Below, piece after piece: positions 6,501-6,920 of a stretch of 6,920 nt of DNA. The translations under genes and the position numbers were made by a program. The notes under the pieces were generated by a model. That model did no database searches and had not been told where the DNA came from. It saw nothing but the letters and a program-made list of their open reading frames with translations. Each line of letters begins with the position of its first letter. Position 1 is the first letter of the stretch. This stretch comes from Acidobacteriota bacterium (GTDB taxonomy: Bacteria > Acidobacteriota > UBA6911): NCBI GenBank assembly GCA_023265215.1, contig JAHFUH010000295.1, forward strand, positions 1-6,920, written 5' to 3'.

Positions 6501-6920
6501 GATTATTACCCTGGCCGCTGATTCTCGAGACCGGGCCATTCAGCTGATCGAAAAATATGAGGATCTTGAAATGGCCGACAGGGCCTTCAAGCTCGCATGG
6601 ACGCACTCTCAGCTGAGCTTTCGATTCCTCCGGATTCAACACGAGGACGCCCAGCGATACCAGGAGCTCGCCGGGCGCATGCTTTATCCGAGTGCAGGCC
6701 TTCGGCCCGGCCCCGAACGCCTGCGACGCAACTCGCTCGGGCAGTCGCGGCTCTGGGCTTTTGGCATTTCAGGCGACTTGCCCATATGCACCGCTGTCAT
6801 CAGTGATCCGCTGGACCTGGGGACGGTCCGGGACGCATTGCAGGCACACGCGTTCTGGAATTCCAGAGGCCTGAAGAGCGATCTCGTCATTCTTAACGGC
6901 GAGAGTGGCGGATATGAGCA
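511..6920 (+). CDS. ndvB: Cyclic beta-1,2-glucan synthase (NdvB/ChvB/Cgs family), 3' end beyond the window
   Basis: This is a large inner-membrane enzyme that polymerises glucose from UDP-glucose into beta-1,2-glucan and cyclises it. The frame is open from 499 (in-frame TAG at 496-498) to the window end, giving 2136 full codons from the first ATG at 511. Domain order is N-terminal module, NdvB helical region, GT84, glycoamylase-like/GH189, then the start of GH94. Family hallmarks seen include EWLLDNAYIIQNHIHDVRR (233-251), ITLDSDTELPH (761-771), SHDLIEG (876-882), RQHRWIRGDWQ (909-919), GHLLNWYD (1222-1229), YVSTVDSGN (1240-1248), VPWGISEAAF (1579-1588) and MAHHQGMS (1676-1683). Eight hydrophobic segments are likely. 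Characterised relatives run to roughly 2800-2900 residues, so about 700 residues, mainly the GH94 catalytic barrel, should lie downstream. No internal stop or frameshift is seen. The product could be a linear rather than cyclic glucan; sequence alone does not decide. Family assignment is firm, and the start codon is less certain because the Shine-Dalgarno spacing is short. Confidence 0.95.
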   Translation, partial: MIIKSKAKENIVIGFYPNNQRAYEALRRLRSKRFFRSAAVSVSADGKQTVVKGHSQFVLLFAGLFTAAVLVFSILVANYSWSATALLAGAACAAGIALGPQVGFSFSSRLLREYIPRVLPGEAMIVVQCKPFQARLLSDLMVENEAEEPVTFVVRPYLPEHHMNRRPDRELLSAGQLRQYAISCAAEQQPAAPLKSTGSILDSLAGWEQILESIRRDLGEAVELQQSITPASEWLLDNAYIIQNHIHDVRRNLPRSYYKILPALKPAADGSNLRVLSLASGLANKTDGNITTGAIYNFLSSYQGTYQLTIAELWTFPLMVRIALIEDLAHQALRVSRRQHDRERADFWANRLLSAAHLSPERIPMIFSEISAQNPSLQPHFAIRLIDQLSEEETVFSAAQEWLKTKLQCPIQDLIRNEHAYQSQKQVSIANDVTSLRRLEQLDWRDIFESISVVEAVLEQDPVYSGSDFATRDRCRKAVEEIAFCSKRPEIEVAKRALQFSAKSTLLRQRNVAYCLIDKGRKEFEELFDCRLPWSKHRTEWMLAHPGLVYFTAMFALTALLLGAGLFFAAKSGAGAWALLGFAMAAILPASEVSIQLVNYWITLFIPPRPIPRMSFKSGIPEEFRTIVVVPTLLLTPQSIKEDLNKLEVRYLANSEPNLLYALLTDHPDAPSMRMPEDKEMFETVAHGITALNEKYREGHFFLFHRERVWSETQKCWIGWERKRGKLEDLNRYLMNDCREGAGDFLKAGNCESLKGIRFVITLDSDTELPHKTALSMVEAMAHPLNRPVLCPDRRMICEGYGIIQPRIVTSPPAVTASYFSLVFSNAKGTDPYSQVISDLHQDLFGEGIYVGKAIYDLQAFHQVLSGRFPDGTLLSHDLIEGNYMRVGFDSTIMLFEQFPQNYHAFSHRQHRWIRGDWQIFDWILPHVPGGKKHRERNPLSPIGRWKILDNLRRSLVAPACVLVLLGSWIIMPSSLFWNIFIALAIFIPAITPLPARVREGVTKGRLFIWQEQATESLRALITAVLLPHQAWTSIDAIVRVWFRRSVTGCNLLQWETAQAVHWKSLKGNNDLRFRTWIICVASALFIAILWFRGFTVWAVAIPYFALWMFSPAVSGWINQPRSAKKKRELTQGERLYVRRVARETWRYFDDLVGSQSNWLPPDNSQESLRVEVAYRTSPTNIGLFLLSTMAAHDFGYITSDQLVTRLAASFEAIARLEKYRGHLLNWYDIKTLEPLKPSYVSTVDSGNFLASIWTLEQGLKELNSQPIVGPGCFEGLADALSVFNALCAKSSQPASIKTAISGLSALCGEETSGLKNLLDRIQSVGDICERVFTGLLNENVAWIKEKDVEEIRYWAGKVLDVIRNWRSIIDRYYGWAPLLFNIPGTIHLSLKQIDMESISLATLAGAEPDPLSTLEQELKNSVDNSEWLAGIHEEISKARTRARETQREIRSLLDRSGRLQEEMGLSFLYDEDRKLFSIGCDVSERPQTISHYDLLASEARLTSLIAIARCEVTSEHWNTLGRPFSMHAGHKLLLSWSGSMFEYLMPALFTKFYESSLLDHACREAIEIQIEYGRSRKVPWGISEAAFSALDANQIYQYRAFGVPALGLKRGLGDDLVIAPYATALALMIDPPGAVDNMKRLELEGLHGNKGFYESIDYSRESQEGKRGAVIYAYMAHHQGMSFLAMINTLKDQVMQKRFHSDLRVRAAESLLYEGVPPSRTVSYLTNTEERPPARLIVPPIESMQGRGSNEKTLVPKTQLFSNGSYSLMVTNSGGGYSLWRDQDITRWRADTTRDNWGSYCYLRDLGNKEFWSTTYHPTDKTGMNYSVVYHSDRVEFRCTYRDVEATTEVTVSPEEDVEVRRIQLFNSSNRERRLDLTTYVELALAPHAADRAHPAFSKMFIHTEALPEKSALLAFRRPNDGKEPRIWAGHLVSPAMGKRIQFETSRMRFLGRSRILESPAAMASDLSSLPSPVLDPILSIRREVLLEPGEKKYLAIITLAADSRDRAIQLIEKYEDLEMADRAFKLAWTHSQLSFRFLRIQHEDAQRYQELAGRMLYPSAGLRPGPERLRRNSLGQSRLWAFGISGDLPICTAVISDPLDLGTVRDALQAHAFWNSRGLKSDLVILNGESGGYE
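538..990 (+). other. N-terminal module of the synthase: two beta-alpha-beta halves around a membrane pair
   Basis: Residues about 10-160. The first half (residues 11-46, beginning IVIGFYPNNQRAYEALRRLR) looks like strand-helix-strand. It is followed by two hydrophobic stretches (about 56-77 and 82-102, the second rich in Gly and Ala). A second half follows (about 120-156) with PGEAMIVVQCKPFQARLL and then TFVVRPY. This split layout resembles the general stress protein 17M/YflT-like domain, in which a Gly-rich hydrophobic segment separates two such halves. That resemblance is my inference from pattern, not a database result. The module precedes the first region I can align with classical NdvB proteins (about residue 231), so it appears to be an N-terminal extension. 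Its function is unknown; a sensory, membrane-anchoring or assembly role is possible. Confidence 0.45.
1201..2100 (+). other. NdvB-conserved helical region before the GT84 domain
   Basis: Residues about 231-530, predicted mostly helical and cytoplasmic. Recognisable family blocks are EWLLDNAYIIQNHIHDVRR followed by NLPRSYYKILP (252-262), LTIAELWTFPLMVRIALIE (308-326), SIANDVTSLRRLEQLDW (428-444), and FATRDRCRKAVEEIA (469-483) ending with VAYCLIDKGR (512-521). In the family this region lies between the N terminus and the membrane pair preceding the glucosyltransferase. No catalytic role can be assigned from sequence. Confidence 0.7.
2341..3300 (+). other. GT84 glucosyltransferase domain (UDP-glucose dependent)
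   Basis: Residues about 611-930, cytoplasmic, between membrane segments at about 549-608 and 954-994. It opens with the family block IPEEFRTIVVVPTLLL (620-635). D764 and D766 (LDSDTE) form the DxD-type pair expected to bind the metal and UDP-sugar. D878 in SHDLIEG is the likely catalytic base. RQHRWIRGDWQ (909-919) is this family's version of the QxxRW motif of processive GT-A glycosyltransferases. The blocks WERKRGKLEDLNR (720-732) and DLHQDLFGEGIYVGKAIYD (839-857) are also typical. All expected catalytic motifs are intact, so this domain should be active. In the family it starts and extends a beta-1,2-glucan attached to the protein itself. Confidence 0.9.
3361..3849 (+). other. Membrane segments between the GT84 and glycoamylase-like domains
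   Basis: Four hydrophobic stretches are seen at residues about 954-974, 977-994, 1074-1091 and 1094-1112. The block SIDAIVRVWFRRS (1034-1046) and LLQWETAQ (1052-1059) lie between the second and third, as is usual in NdvB proteins. Together with the pair at about 549-608 they match the six-segment core expected for this family. With the additional N-terminal pair, the total is eight, which would keep both ends and all catalytic domains in the cytoplasm. Boundaries are judged by eye. Confidence 0.6.
3901..5670 (+). other. Glycoamylase-like / GH189 transglycosylase (cyclisation) domain
   Basis: Residues about 1131-1720. This alpha/alpha-barrel type domain starts at ERLYVRRVARETWRYF and contains NWLPPDN (1158-1164), YRTSPTNIGLFLLS (1175-1188), NWYDIKTLEPL (1226-1236) and STVDSGN (1242-1248). 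Its core continues with HYDLLASEARL (1492-1502), LSWSGSMFEYLMP (1535-1547), VPWGISEAAF (1579-1588), YQYRAFGVPALGLKRGL (1597-1613), APYATALALM (1620-1629), GFYESIDYS (1652-1660) and MAHHQGMS (1676-1683). In characterised cyclic glucan synthases this domain performs the anomer-retaining transfer that closes the ring. Candidate catalytic acids are E1543, E1585 and E1655; I cannot say which are the nucleophile and acid/base. Residues about 1271-1465 are less conserved, helical and Glu/Arg-rich toward the end. Confidence 0.85.
5773..6920 (+). other. GH94-type N-terminal beta-sandwich domain, cut by the window end
   Basis: Residues about 1755-2136 correspond to the beta-super-sandwich that precedes the catalytic barrel in GH94 phosphorylases and in cyclic glucan synthases. 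Recognisable blocks are FSNGSYSLMVTNSGGGYSLW (1762-1781), DITRWRADTTRDNWGSYCYL (1785-1804), EFWSTTYHP (1811-1819), ATTEVTVSPEEDVEVRRIQL (1858-1877), LAPHAADRAHPAFSKMF (1887-1903) and GISGDLPICTAVI (2085-2097). In the family this domain controls polymer length by phosphorolysis or trimming of the growing glucan. The general acid and phosphate-binding residues lie in the barrel, which is outside the window, so its activity cannot be judged here. Confidence 0.88.

Noticed and set aside
6003..6539. A 178-codon open frame on the minus strand, rich in Ser and Arg
   Set aside because: It is antisense to the conserved GH94 sandwich domain. The Ser/Arg-rich composition is typical of a shadow frame.

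Overview
The window is dominated by one very large gene on the + strand. It starts at 511 and stays open to the last base (6920). It encodes a cyclic beta-1,2-glucan synthase of the NdvB/ChvB/Cgs type, and about 2136 residues of it are visible. The first 510 bases are non-coding and carry a cluster of three related GC-rich repeat units followed by a plausible promoter. I found no RNA gene, transposase or CRISPR array.

Layout. Bases 1-83 hold nothing I can identify. Bases 84-388 hold three copies of a two-part repeat. Each copy is a short GC-rich hairpin with an 11-base tail, a variable spacer, and then a 23-25 base module of the gactcgcacttcc...acaccc type. Copies A and B face each other and make a long imperfect palindrome (about 84-250). 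Copy C stands in the same direction as A and ends at 388. About ten bases later comes a TATAAT-type promoter (398-426), then a leader of roughly 80 bases, a GGGAG Shine-Dalgarno-like site and the ATG at 511.

The protein reads in this order: an N-terminal module with a pair of membrane segments (residues about 10-156); a helical region conserved in NdvB proteins (about 231-530); two membrane segments; a GT84 glucosyltransferase domain (about 611-930); four more membrane segments; a glycoamylase-like/GH189 transglycosylase domain (about 1131-1720); and the N-terminal sandwich part of a GH94 phosphorylase-like domain (from about 1755). The window ends before the GH94 catalytic barrel. In characterised cyclic glucan synthases the GT84 domain elongates a protein-attached beta-1,2-glucan from UDP-glucose, the GH94 domain trims it, and the glycoamylase-like domain closes the ring. 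The one polypeptide therefore holds a whole pathway, apart from export and substituent addition.

Organism. Cyclic beta-glucans are mostly products of Gram-negative bacteria with a periplasm, though thermophilic Firmicutes also have the synthase. Base composition is moderately GC-rich. From memory, repeats of the form GGGAGCGCCGGCGTCTCGCCGGC are common in Acidobacteriota (Solibacter-like) and some other environmental phyla. That makes an acidobacterial or similar soil/sediment bacterium my best guess, but a weak one.

I see no convincing new multi-gene system here. The most interesting points are the repeat unit, whose stem shows a compensatory base-pair change, and the unusual N-terminal module of the synthase.
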